A DNA stretch of 64,000 nt from Sipunculus nudus. Taxonomy: Eukaryota; Annelida; Sipuncula; Golfingiida; Sipunculidae. The position numbers and the translations under genes are program-made. Shown here one piece after another: positions 34,591 through 46,260 of the stretch (within the stretch, counting starts at the first letter, position 1; each line of letters begins with the position of its first letter). A model generated the notes under the pieces. It was not told the DNA's origin, searched no databases, and saw only the letters and a list, made by a program, of their open reading frames with translations. The DNA is taken from the NCBI GenBank assembly GCA_026874595.1, contig CM049309.1:30321033-30385032 (forward strand), given 5' to 3'.

Positions 34591-35986
34591 ACATTTGGTG
34601 CTAAATAAAGACGTGCAGGACAGACCAGCCCCTAAGAACCGTCGCCAGGACAAGATCCGGTACCAGTACGACGAGCACTACTTCCTGACGGATCCGGACG
34701 AGTTCATCCAGGAGTTCTGGGCGTCTGATGAGGAGTGGCAGCTACTGGAGCGGCCCGTGTCGTTGGAGGAGTTTGAGTCCATGCCGTTCGTGCGGTCCGT
34801 TTTCTTTCATTATGGATTAGAGTTCGAGGCGGAGCGTACTATGCGGGCGGTGCTCAATACCGACAACAAGGGTGGCACGGAGGTGAAGATCCGCGTGCCC
34901 GACGACTTCTCCAGTGACATAGTCTTTCATTATCAGCTTCGCTTTGCTGACAGGGAGCGACGGGCCGATACCGAATATCGTGGCGCACGTCTTGAAAGAT
35001 TCGTCTTTCACTCCCTCAGCGACACGCATGCTCTGTTCAGCGTTCATGTGCCTACTTCCGGGGAGTTTTTCTTGGAAATATTCGCCAACAAGATCGACGA
35101 CAGCAATAAAATCGGCGATGATCCCAACGCGACTATGATGCCCTTCCGACTAAAATGTGCATGCAAATTCAAGGTCACGTGTTATGAACTTGTGGGTAAG
35201 ATGCACCCACTACCAAACTGCGCCTCCGGTGAGTGGGGACCCAGCAAAGGGGTTCGTCATTTTGGGCTCAAACCACAGACGCATATGACTGGGGTTGTCA
35301 GCGTTGTGAATGAATGTGAACTCAAATTCTCCATGCCGCGGTCCTTGCATTTCCTGTGTAAACTCAGAATGAACGGTGCAGATGATGTTTTCTTAGAGAA
35401 GTTTGTGTCCCACAGAGTTGAGGACCAAACACTAATCGTGAAGGTGACGCCACCAACCCAGGGACAATATGGCCTTGACATTTACGCTAGACCGGAAGAC
35501 GCCACGGATAACCACACGTTAGCGCATGCGTGTAAATACCTCTTGAACTGCACCAGTGTTGAGGATCCAACCACAGTGCCCACGTCAAAAGTTGAATCAA
35601 AAATGGCAAAGGATAAGTGGGGACCTGCCGCAAGCTTCAAATCGCTCGGATTGTCAACGGTCAGTCATCCCGATCCCACGATTGACAAGTTTGACAGCGG
35701 AACTCTAACGATAGAGCTTGGACTGGCAGAGCCACTTAAGTTCTCCTATCACCTGATACGTGAGCCAGACGAAGACCACCGTGAGAGAGTCACCATGAAG
35801 GAGAACGGGAAGAAAGCCAAATTCGCTCTAACCTTCTCAAAACCAGGAAACTATCTTTTTGCAGTTTATGCGCGTAAAAAGAAAGGCGGAGATGGAATGG
35901 TAAATGTGTATAATTATATGATTCGCTACACTCCAGAAGAGAAAGAAAAGAAAAAGAAAGGCAAAAGCCTCTTTGGTAAGAAGTAG
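34591..35986 (+). CDS. hil: Exon 8: C-terminal KY-type repeats and stop (residues 488-952)
   Basis: The exon opens after TTTGTTATAG, completes the split Arg codon and continues HLVLNKDVQD. It then reads 463 residues without a break to TAG at 35984-35986. The first part (RQDKIRYQYDEHYFLTDPDE) is the loop that follows the transglutaminase core. Then come three related beta-rich segments. The second and third are introduced by EWGPSKG...FGL and KWGPAASFKSLGL, and each ends in a G-x-Y/F-x-L/F-x-I/V-Y/F-A strand such as GEFFLEIFANK, GQYGLDIYAR and GNYLFAVYARK. These are the KY-family C-terminal Ig-like repeats. The tail is strongly basic (EKEKKKKGKSLFGKK). The apparent open frame starts at a TTG inside the exon, but translation does not start there. 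This is the largest coding exon and its GC content is high compared with the window. Confidence 0.93.
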
Positions 35987-38900
35987 GAAGGCAAGGTGAC
36001 CTTAGAAAGTATGCCCAGTGACAGTGTTTGGATTTGCGCTTTGTGCGCTAAGACTGGTCATAAACGGGTAATTTGACGCACATATTATCATGAATGGTTA
36101 AGTTGAGTGACGGCTTTCATGATAAAATCCTTTCAGAACAAACGAGTCGCGGATACAAAGACTCACAGGAGTACTTTAGTGTTTGGATAATACCGAGCAT
36201 CATGGCCATGCAGGGATGTTGAAGGTGAGAGCGTGATCACAACAACTAACACTGATCCCTGTAATATCGCTCACAGCTTGGCCACCACTGTAATGAGGTC
36301 TTGATTGTTTCATGTCTGCGTGCCCTTAATCAAAGGTTAGCCACCAAGAATAATTATGTATATGATAAAAACAATTGTATTCATTGCTTTGTTAATTTTA
36401 AGTGGTCCAGGGCAGACCCATCATTTTTTTATTGCATAAGCACAAATACGGCCAAACGGACTTGAATTCAGCATACCGACCGTATCACATGGACCTCTTT
36501 TTCAAACCTCTATGTGTATTCTGCTGATTCTCGTTTTGTTGGTGCAAGATGTTGTTGAAATCACCCGCGGCTGAATATCGATGTCATGAGGTTAAAGGGC
36601 GCATTGGTGACTGTTACAAGGTGCTGTACAGGTACTTAATATTTATTATGACGTCATGTGGGGTTTCATGTTCATCTGAGGTGAAGTTCTTGTTGCATTC
36701 AAAGTTTGATTCATCAGATTTTCATGTACATTAAATAACTTGTTAACGTGCATATCAGTCACACTCGATGAGGACATATCATACTATTGATTTCAGATGA
36801 GTACAGGTAACATTGTTAGTTGCAAGTTTGTAAAACTTAGTGTTACTTTTACCAAAATGCATAAGGAGGCATTCTTGTAAAAGGAAAGGTTTTCTACATG
36901 AGTAAAAGGTGTTAGTGTCAAATACTTTTTGCAGATTTAGGCTTATATAAGCAAAGGTTGCTGATCCTGTGTAATAGCGGAGGTCCTGATAAAGGATAAC
37001 AACCTAATTGTATCTCAGTGATCACCAGAGAACCAAATATTGTATTTTTGCTTTAAAAAATATCAACAGGAAACATTCGTGAGCAGATATGCCTCTCAAG
37101 TCGGGGGAAAATGTGCCGAGATTCCTCGGCGTGGCAGTGAAAAGAACATTTTGATCTGATGGGCTGCAAAAAGTGTCTTAATAATTACTTGTTTGTAATA
37201 CTGATGATCCAAGTCAACTACATTAAAAGGTCAGGAATTAATTTTTTTTCATTAATCCAAGTGATCGACTTCGTTTGCTGAGAATATTATAGCAAATTTC
37301 TAAAGTATATTGAGGTCGGTTGTTCATTATATAGATTTGTTTCGAAGTTTGGGCTGTAGTTTGAAATAAGCAGTCGTATATTCATTTATGTTGCTGGTTT
37401 ATTGTTCTGTAGTTGTCTCAATCTTTCTATTTCTATTACTTGTGTATTGTTTTTCAACACTGCAATGATTTCATCAATACACGCTTGCTGGAGTATCGAA
37501 GTGTTATTTTAATGAGGACTTGTTCGTTGTGATAGTTGAGATGTTTTTTTGTTGAAATGGTTTAAATGTTATGATTTCAGTGATTTTTCTCGATGTTGTT
37601 AATCATGATAGATGTCATATGAAACTGTAACACGGGATACTCTATATTTTTATAACTTCAAGAGCCTTAGCCGTCGGATTAGATTTAAAGCCAGTGTGCG
37701 CACATTATGAAAGCTGCCCACGTAAAATTGATCAAATGAACCACGATTGTGGAAAAGAGGATCCGAAAAGCCCAACAAATGTCAAAAGGTAACACCAGCG
37801 GTGACGTAACCTGTCCCCTCTATAATTATCATACCGCATCCTTATCAAGTTCCAGGACGACAGTAGCAGGGTATGTGTAAGTGAAATTTGTAGGTGGTAA
37901 GACCGAGGGTATAGGCTTGTAGTCAGGCCTGGCTTAATTTCTTGAGTCAGTTTCTTTGGACGTGGGTTTATACAGTTGGTTAATGTCTGGTATGGCATGT
38001 AAGTTTCCAATTGATATCATACGAATATCCGTTACTTCGTTCATTTTTCATCTCTTAATGGCGTTTTCTATTTTTCTGTGCTTCCTTATTATGAACGAAC
38101 GTGACAGATCCGGTTTGGTTAATTTGTGTCAATACGTGGACAACATTGTGTTCAAACTTACGTTTGATACATGTAAAAATTAACCGAACCAATTTTAGCT
38201 AAGTAGACTGACAGTCATTTGAACAAAAGTGATGGGCCTTCGTTTGTTTCTCGAATACTCCGGCTAGGGCACAAAACGTGACCACTATAGAAAAAAATGA
38301 ACATCTAACCAAGAAGATTTCTCCTTGGAAACCATATATATGGTCACGTTGACCTATACTTGGCAAGAAAAAGGCAAAGTATGATTTGAGCACCCTGAAA
38401 GTTTGACACTTCTACGTGTGCAAGGTTGCTGAGCAAATGTAGAATATTGTGTATAATATTTAGAGAATGTACCTCATCAGCGGCTTAGATTTGTCGTATG
38501 GCTGATTGCAGTATTTGACGATATGATTTGTGCAACCAGATATGTGTAGTTTCTGTTACTAAATATACCAACATAGTGTCGACTGTCAGCTCCAAATAAT
38601 AAAGTAATAATGACCATGTGATTGGTATGTTAAAGCTGCAGGTGGCCCAATTGTGTCGACTTGGTTTCAGTGAATCAAAATTGATACTTTCCATTTTTCC
38701 AAATAAAGACAGAAAATATATGCTTATAAGATTCAATGTCTGTCACTGTCTGCATAATGTTGGGTCTATTGAGAATGTCAAACTACAACTTGATATTCAG
38801 ACAGATTGAGGTAAGCTCTAAAAACCCAAAATTAGGTCACAGTGACCTATATTTTTGCTCTGGCCTGTAGTGGTGTATCAGATTCAGCTGGGCGTTCACT

Positions 38901-40030
38901 TGTGTAAAACAATAAATATATTTGTAATAAGATGTCTGTAAACCTGTGTACTATTTTTCATTGAGTAAGTAATACTTCTGTGAGGCGAATGAATCATTGG
39001 ACCAAGGTCAGGGCGAAACTTCCTGTACATATCGTTACATATCATACCTTTGGTAATGGATATTAATCATGATTTTCATACTGTAAGACTTTTTACAAAT
39101 ACATTGTTACTTATCGCCGGGTGTTACTTGTTTGTACGTGCTTGTATATTGAAAACGGTCTGATTACATGTTATTTACAGTGGTGCTTTGACCAAGCAAA
39201 CATTTCTGTGAATATTTGCATAAAGTAATGTACCGGGTATACATGTTTCGGTTGTTTATTTAACGCGCAGAAACAGCGGGTTGTTTTTGTTTCCGGTTTC
39301 ATGGTCCCTAAACCTGATAAAATCAGAATGTCGAGCTGAAAACAAAATTCACTTAAAGAGATGGTGTTAGTTGACGACAATGACACGACATTGTTGTGTA
39401 ACTACTTACCTGTCTAGTTACGGCCACTGTCTTGCCTCGCACAAACTTGTCTAAACTGAAAGTAAACCAGATGCAAGCTGGCCGAGTATATCAGATACTA
39501 TGATGATTCAAAATATAGCATACGCTGTATACAAGGTTCCATCGTGCCAAGAAGTATCAAATGGGTGTCATACATCAGTTTTGATAATATTACCCGAACA
39601 TCAGAGGCTGAATTATCATCTCATTTATCATACACCCAGCCTAGACCGGTAATTACGGCCTCGCACGTGCCACGTGACGTGTTGCAATGGAAATAGCTGC
39701 CATTACAAAATTTGGTAAATATACTCTCAAATATTCCCGTGGTTTCTAATAAATATTGTCTCAAACATTCCTGTGGTTTCTATTTAACATTCAAACATTC
39801 CTGTGGTTTCTGTTAAGTGTCTTGACTAGGGGGTCTATAAACGGAAGGTCAACATTAACATTTAATGCTAAGTGATTAATCTTATCACATTCAATCAACG
39901 GCAAGGTGCCAGTGATGACTATAAATACATGTACTACATTGTTTTAAATGAAAATACCTGCTAAATACAGACGGCCGTATAAAAAAAGGGACCCAGCAAT
40001 GACGTATTTAGTTAACGTCCAGACACTGTT
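35987..40030 (+). other. 3' flank of the hillarin-like gene; no further gene seen
   Basis: The 3' UTR must begin here. There is no AATAAA in the first 2.5 kb; ATTAAA occurs at about 36731 and 37222, and AATAAA near 38597, so the poly(A) site cannot be fixed by eye. A small tandem repeat (three CATTCCTGTGGTTTCT-type units) lies at about 39718-39818. Otherwise I see no gene, RNA or mobile element. Confidence 0.5.
39718..39818 (+). repeat. Short tandem repeat, 3 copies of about 30-40 bp
   Basis: CTCAAATATTCCCGTGGTTT, CTCAAACATTCCTGTGGTTT and ATTCAAACATTCCTGTGGTT mark three units, each followed by CTATTTAA-like or CTAATAA-like sequence. Confidence 0.8.
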
Positions 40031-41707
40031 TTTAGCTCAGTTGACTTGCAGTCAACTGAGGCATAGGAATGGCGCTTTGTCCTTCGTCCGTCCGGCCGTC
40101 CATTAGCACAAATCTCCTTAGAAACCTGAAGTTATGTCACTGCTACCTATATGCTCTGAGCTATTGGGATTGAAAGTAACCCGCGCCCCCCCCCCCAGAA
40201 TAATAAAAAATTGATACAAAACCTCCCAATATCTTGATAATTAATGCATGCATTGTCATGAATCTTGCCTTGAATATTGACCATGACTAGTTTTGTCAGT
40301 GCCCGAAAAGGGGTAGCGCCACCTGTATTTTTTTTTTTTTACCGAATATTTTCTATATTTTTTTTACTATAAAATGACAACAGTCATGTCAGTTTCTCAG
40401 CTGTAATAACATCTAGTGTCCCAAAACCTGGTTTGTTTATTGATCACAAGTGGATGCCCTATAGTAATCACCCTGTCTGTCTTGCTGTGTGTCTGTCCAT
40501 CCGTCCATCCACCCAAATTTGTTTCCAGATGGTAACTCCAGGTTGGATTGGCACCTGGATTTCAAACTTGGCTTACATATGGCCCACCACTGAAACAAGA
40601 ACCTATATGATTTTTGGGTCACAAGGTCACAAGTTCAAGGTCATAGAACTCATTTAAAAAGATTATGGCTGCATTTTTAAGCCAAGCTTTTCATCCCAAT
40701 CTTTCCATCTTGCGCATTTAGCTGACTTACCAGTATGGGCGAGCATAAATGAATTTGGGGTCAAGGTCACAGGGGCCATCTGTAACTCCATTTTAGTTTC
40801 ACTTATTGGTTTCAAACTTAATTTATATATGGCTCACCACTAAAGTAAGAACCTTGTCGATATTTGGGTCCAAAGGTCAAGGTCACTGGACCCATTTTTT
40901 AAAAAGAATGGTGCGTATGCATTTAAAGCCAAACTTTTCATCGCAAAGCTTCCATCTTCAAGATATTGCTAACCTGTTAATAGGGGATGATTCTGTTCGA
41001 TTTTGGGGTCATAGGGTCAGAGGTCAAGGTCATAGGGCCCATCCATTCACAAATTCGGTTATAGATAATAATTCTGCTTTAGATAGACTGATTGGCTTCA
41101 AATGGATTTAATAATGACCCTCCACTTAAGCAAATTCATTTTGATTTTCAACGTCCAGAGATCAAAGTTGAAGGTCACAGGAGCACATCTTTAAAAAGAT
41201 TGTAGATGCTCTGTAAATCAAACTTTTCATCCCGAACTTTCCATCTCTCACACATGGCTTACTTGCCCAAAGTGATACAAGGTTTGAATTGCCGTGCTAG
41301 TCTGTATATATGAGTGAAGTAGATATATGATACCTTTATGTAGACTAGCTGGGGTTGTCACTCTTGACACAAGCTTTAGGGGGTGCAGCCTGACACCTGA
41401 AGAAGGGGGCTGCACCCCCGAAAGCTTGTGTCAAGAGTGACAACACCAGCTAGTCTACATAAGGTATCATATATCTACTTCACTTGCCCAAAGTGAGGAA
41501 ATCTGTAGATTTTAAGGTTACCTTGTCAGAGGTCAAGGTCACTTTTTTAAAGATTGTTACAATAATCTAAACGCTGCAAGTTTAAGGATAAAACGTCCTA
41601 AGAATTTTGGTCACAAGGTCACAGGACTGTCATTCAGAAAAAAATTTCTTTAAAAATATCCTTATAGACCAATTCTGCTGAGCGTCGAGACCCATGGGTC
41701 CCTAGTT
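40031..41707 (-). mobile_element. GACCCATGGGTC-family repeat, complete copy (copy 1)
   Basis: One end at 41689-41707 has the perfect palindrome GACCCATGGGTC followed by CCTAG. The other end, at 40036-40060, is a perfect hairpin, CTCAGTTGACT-tgc-AGTCAACTGAG, beside TCGTCCGTCCGGCCGTCC. Between them are degenerate tandem units of about 255-270 bp. Each unit carries TTCAAACTT-A, a TATGGC-CACCACT phrase, AAGGTCAAGGTCAC, and TTTTCATC-CA-CTTCCATCT. A foldback element (41313-41484) is inserted in it. No protein is encoded. The ends match copies at 48696, 50406, 52171 and 57027. Confidence 0.65.
41313..41484. mobile_element. Foldback element, 78 bp arms, with hammerhead-like loop
   Basis: Left arm 41313-41390 and right arm 41408-41484 are inverted copies with about 75 of 78 positions matching (one indel, two changes), separated by 17 bases. 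Arms start AGTGAAGTAGATATATGATA. Across the loop lies GACAC-CTGAAGA-A-GGGGG-CTGCA-CCCCC-GAAA-GCTT-GTGTC, which fits the core of a hammerhead ribozyme with a minimal stem III, as known in Penelope-like retroelements. It lies inside copy 1 of the GACCCATGGGTC family. Confidence 0.6.
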
Positions 41708-42989
41708 AACAAAGTGATGGGGATATGAATGGCAAAATGTGAACAAAAAAACTGTGTGTAATGGTACATGATACTAGGCACACATGCATGTATAATGATA
41801 CAAAAACACTGAAACGGAAAATATAATTTCAGCTACCCTCCATATTAAGGTCGCTGTCATGTTTAGAGTCATCAAATCTTGCAGAAATTAAAATTTTACT
41901 GACAAAGAACAGAACAGGGAGTCTCGGTCTCTGAAAGAGCCACTGGGCAGACAAGGAAGGTGTTCATAGCAGTGGCAATACCTATCTGCACACAGTGGAA
42001 ACTGAGCCTGTAAAATTTGTTGCCGACAACTGCAGCCGAAAACAGTATTTGAAAGGCCCCATTCATGAAAAATGATTCAATACTCATTTGCTCAAAGTAA
42101 TGGACCTACTTAAACAAGAATGTAAGTGGAATAATTTAAAAATTCCATTTCGAAAGGTCAACTCAAGCTGACGGTAAATTCACATTCAAGTCACGTGATC
42201 AATGTACGCACATGTACAAACAGCCAAAAGCTGTACCATCTATTCTCTTCTAATTCTCCTTGCTCTTTAGATACAGGTGCCAGTAATATACTAGTCACGT
42301 GATCAAAATGCCAGCGATATCTAGTCACGTGATTGCATTATCAAAATGCGATACAAACATATGTTGCGGAGCCTGGTAGTTTACAATATGTTAGATTACG
42401 ATGCAAACACCTGAAATTGTACAAACTAGAGACGTTATACTATTTATGAAAAGAAATAAACTCCGTTCACCTGGTCTAACATACAGTTCAGTGATAAATA
42501 CCATTTCGTTTGCCAGAAAAAAATACCGACAGGAGGCGGTCAATATGATCAATATGGCTGTGAAATTTGGTAATTGTGGTTACAGGAATTTTATTGCAAA
42601 TATATAGCAAATAAAAACTTAAGCAAATGTATGCATACCGCCCTCTTACAGAGACTCTTTGAAGAACGCCTGTGTAATTCTCGACACAGATGATTTATGT
42701 AGCTATGAATAACAAGGATATATAAACCTCTGCCGACGGCCATATTTCGCCACGGATTTGTAAATTAAACTAATCATGTAAACTGATCATTAATAAAACA
42801 TGCATCGACAACATCTATCCTAGTATAACCAACATAAAGTATTTGTCCGTTAATCATATTTTATAATTTGCTGGAGACGTCGTTATATTTTGTGGGGTAA
42901 TAATGTGACGCGGTATTGTAAATATAAACAAAAACTTTTGCTTCTTCTGTGTTTTACTGTATACAACTGTTAAGCAACCAGAAATGCTG
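41708..42989. other. No gene recognised
   Basis: TCACGTGAT is repeated three times at about 42192, 42295 and 42326, two of them in CTAGTCACGTGAT. Otherwise no repeats or coding signals were found. Confidence 0.4.
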
Positions 42990-44335
42990 AAGGTGTAAAT
43001 GCAATGTGATAATGCTGCGAAACATTTGAGGTCATTTTTACATTAGGAAAAAGTATGGCCTTTCCTCTTTTCATTTCATTTACGGCTTTCTGTACTTCAC
43101 AAGGTGTTATGAGTCCATCAAGCACTGTATCATTTTTTTAAATATTCCAGAGTATGATTCTTAAACTCTTGATTAATTTCATGTGTTGATGAATTCAAAA
43201 GTTCCTTAAAATGTTTGTACCAACGTGCCAGTTCTACTGTTGTAACAATTTTCTTTTTATTTAAAAATCTCATGTTTACCACATGGAATCAGTGTCTTTT
43301 GCACCTATCACCTTTTGCACCTCTGAGGCTTGGATGATTGCCTTTCTTTTCTTCACATAATTTTTTAAACATCTGTTTTGTTTGTTAATAATTAAATAAG
43401 TCGCCATCTGATATTGTACATCTGCACTTATTCAAGCTATAATTTTTCATTTTTCCAAAACTCACATTCTATGTCCCACCATTTTGGTTGCTTTAGTTTC
43501 ATGTTGTCTCGGAAGTTTTGTTTATTTCTGTAGGATATATTTTGATAAATACTAACCAATGCCTCGCTTGCTTTGTCCGTGTTTGTTCCTAAGGTTTCAT
43601 TAAATGTGTTGAAAAGTAACACACATTCTATTTGTTCTAATGATTTTGAAATATTTGTTTTATTTATTTTCATCAGTCTGATAAAATTTTACCCATTTTG
43701 TCAGTTCGCATATGTGTTCTTTCGAAGGCGTTTCTTTCGAAAGTGATCGGACGGATCATCTGACAATACACAGGATCCATCTACCTTATGAAGTAGACAA
43801 CAACTGACAATTACATAATCAACTACACTGCTAACAAAAGGAGTTAAACACGTAATTAAGTCTCCTGGTATATCTGGTATATCTGTTATATTTACAATAA
43901 TAGCATTAAAATCACCAAGGAGAATTAAATTAAATTCTGCTAAAGTATCTACCAATAAATTTTTTTCAGCCTGTTGATACCATTTATTTCATCTTCATCC
44001 ACATAGAATGATGAACCTGCTGGTGCAATATAGCAGCAAACTATGGCCAAATCTTTATCTTCATTAATTAAGGTACCATCATACCCTTTAATTTCTGTTG
44101 CACGTAAACTAAAACCCCTCCTCTCCCTGTACTCTTCCTGACTATTCCATAACCATAGTATACGTGGAATGCATCAGAAAATTCATCATCCTTGGTTGCC
44201 CATGTCTCATTGATACATACTATACTGTGATTATTAATCAACTCTTTAAACTCAAACAACTGATTTAATTTTGTTCTTAAGTCCATGTGCATTCCATGTT
44301 GCTATTTCTGCATTAGCATTTCTGCTAGTGCTGGA
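42990..44335 (-). pseudogene. Decayed LINE ORF2 fragment: APE-type endonuclease and the start of reverse transcriptase
   Basis: Read on the - strand, pieces in different frames follow the order of a non-LTR retrotransposon ORF2. They are an AEIATWNAHGL start (about 44310), INETW with the metal-binding Glu, a YGYGI...RGGVLVYV strand, LLGDFNA (about 43920), VDYVIVS and a SDH motif. These are the conserved blocks of the apurinic-type endonuclease. Further on come WYKHFKELLNSSTHEINQEF-like sequence and a TPCEVQKAVNEMKRGKA stretch (about 43050-43110), which is the entrance of the reverse transcriptase. The fragment then stops, without the catalytic palm. Stops and frameshifts show it is dead. Confidence 0.8.
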
Positions 44336-44469
44336 CTGGTTAACATAGGGGGGAAATTAATTTTAAGTTGAAAAATATGACAAACAGAAACAGGTTTTTA
44401 TCCATATGCATGAGGGAAAAATTCCTACTGGTTCAAATAATATTAAATAAGATATGTCTGAAATAATGT

Positions 44470-45115
44470 GTGCAATAGAAAATCACGGACTGTAGTCTGT
44501 TGGCCATATTTGATTTTGAGCAAGTCTGTATTTCAATAGGTCAGAAGCCCTCATAGCCACCAATGATCCCTGTGAATTTGAGAAAGATCAAGCATATTGT
44601 TGCAAAAGAAAATCAATGATAGTGCTCTGGTGGCCATATTGGAATTCCGACAGGTCTGCAATTCGATAGAGATGGAGCCCTTATAGGTACCAATCATCTC
44701 TGTGTAAATGATTGTTTTTGTCGAGATATCGTGCTTAAAAGAATATCGCCAATTGTGCTCTGGGAGCCATATTGGAATTCTGACAGGTCTGTTTTTGGAA
44801 AGGGGTTGTGTCCGTATAGGCACCAATGATCCCTGAGAAAATGATAAAGATCAAGCATGTTCTTGTTGAGATATCCGGTGCGAAAGAAATCACCAATTAT
44901 GATCTGGTGGCCATATTGGAATTCCGACAAGTCTGTAATTCAAAAGGTCTGAAGCCCTCGTATGTACCGATCATCCCTGTGAATTTGGGAAAGCTGAAGT
45001 ATGTTGTTGTTGAGTTATCACGTGCGAAAGAAAATAAGCGATTGGGCTGTGGTGGCCATATTGGAATTCTGACAGGTCTGTAATTCAATAAGTCTAGAGC
45101 CCTCATATGAACAGG
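44470..45115. repeat. 140 bp satellite-like array, about 5 units
   Basis: GGCCATATTGGAATTC-type blocks recur at about 44502, 44632, 44766, 44910 and 45053 (period 130-144 bp). Each is followed by TGACAGGTCTG, a GGTC-AAGCCCTCAT-like phrase, CCAATGATCCCTGTG and AAAGATCAAGCATGTTGTTG. The copies differ by about a quarter of positions. Frames on both strands are spurious. Confidence 0.85.
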
Positions 45116-45939
45116 AAAAGTAGATAGGCAGAGTTCCGAAACATTTTATTGAATAAATAACTTGCTCTTTAGTAAGCTGATTGACAAACATAAATAGTTA
45201 TAAATATGTCCATGTAATAATTCATGCTGCCACCATACCCTTTATTAAGTGAATTATTCAATTAATGGTAAGCCTACAGTTTGTTATAATTAACATGAAA
45301 CATGTTTGCGATATATACATGTTAACAAAATTTAAAAGGCGTGCAAAATCGCGTTAGCTCTGCACAATACTTGATAAATAAATACATCCTGCTCCATTAA
45401 TCTGGTCGCTTTTTAAACTGAATTAACTTCACTTGAAAGTAAAGTTTTAGCATCAGCAGACTTCTGTATTCCATGTACTGCAAAATAAAGGCCTTGATCG
45501 AACACTTTTAGATTAGACATTATTTATCAATTATTTAATTTATTCATCGGTACCCCCAAAGTAATTGCAGGATCCACCCCTGAAATACCATGAATATATC
45601 GTGGAACTGTTTCTTAAACGAAAGCCAGTGTACAATACTACAACTGTACCAAATTTGGTACTTTTATCACAATTTGCACAATTTTTCCATTAGCCGCCGC
45701 ACTACTAAGCCAAAATCGTATTCTAACCTCGAATGTATCAAGGCAGCCTCCAGCGCAGGTTTAAGGTCTATTCATAAATAGACCACCTGTGTCAAGAATG
45801 ATTTCAAGGACGAGGCTATAATTGCCAAGAAACTAGGCCGCGTCCCCTGAACATTTCAAGCTACATGCTTTTTTGCATTTTTTTCTAGTTGGTGTATTTA
45901 TTCATTGCGGCATCTTTTTCCATAGATTTACTGCTTGAC
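45116..45939. other. No gene recognised
   Basis: AT-rich. GGATCCACCCCTG at about 45571-45583 resembles the end of a hAT-type element, but no matching left end was seen. Confidence 0.35.
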
Positions 45940-46260
45940 GTTAAGTCCACGCCAACACGCACCAAGGTTAAGTTCACGCCAACACGTACCCAGGTTAAGT
46001 TCACGCAAACGCGTATCCGGGTTAAGTTCACGCAAACGCGTACCCGGGTTAAGTTCACACCAACGCCTACCTTGGTGAAGTCGACGCCAACGCGTACACA
46101 GGTTAAGTCCACGCCAACGCGTATCCAGGTTAAATCCACGCCAACGCGTACCCAGGTTAAATCCACGCCAACGCGTACCCAGGTTAAGATCACGCCTACG
46201 CGTACCCAGGTTACGTCCACGCCAACGCATACCCAGGTTGAGTCCACGCCAACGTGTACC
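45940..46260. repeat. 27 bp minisatellite, about 12 copies
   Basis: Unit CCACGCCAACGCGTACCCAG plus GTTAAGT; 27 bp is nine codons, so the array is open in several frames on both strands (STPTRTQVK on +, VGVDLTWVR and WRGLNLGTR on -). The open frames of 139-210 codons at 45885-46560 are largely this repeat. GC-rich for this window, with repeated ACGCGT sites. Confidence 0.92.

Larger units (their letters stand above)
11211..35986 (+). other. hil: Gene span: hillarin / KY-type LIM-transglutaminase-like gene, 8 coding exons
   Basis: Eight coding exons read as one gene. All seven introns begin with GT and end with AG, and the phases agree: four phase-0 junctions, then three that split a codon after its second base. 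The joined reading frame is about 952 residues and ends at a TAG at 35984-35986. Domain order is LIM (about 23-80), acidic/basic coiled coil (about 157-297), linker (298-360), transglutaminase-like core (about 361-490), and three KY-type beta-rich repeats (about 500-940). This order is that of hillarin (fly), LTD-1 (worm) and relatives of vertebrate KY, proteins tied to cytoskeleton and muscle or cell-cortex organisation. Identity rests on recognised motifs, not on a database search. Intron 1 is 18.3 kb and could hide an extra exon, although the phase-0/phase-0 join works without one. A 5' noncoding exon is implied but not found. Confidence 0.85.

Noticed and set aside
34595-34597. Translation start at the beginning of the large frame in exon 8
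   Set aside because: It is a TTG inside an exon that splices in frame from exon 7; the real start is at 11262.
44551-45106. - strand frames of 69-91 codons with SEFQYGHQ-like or RIPIWPPQ-like repeats
   Set aside because: They are translations of the 140 bp satellite units.
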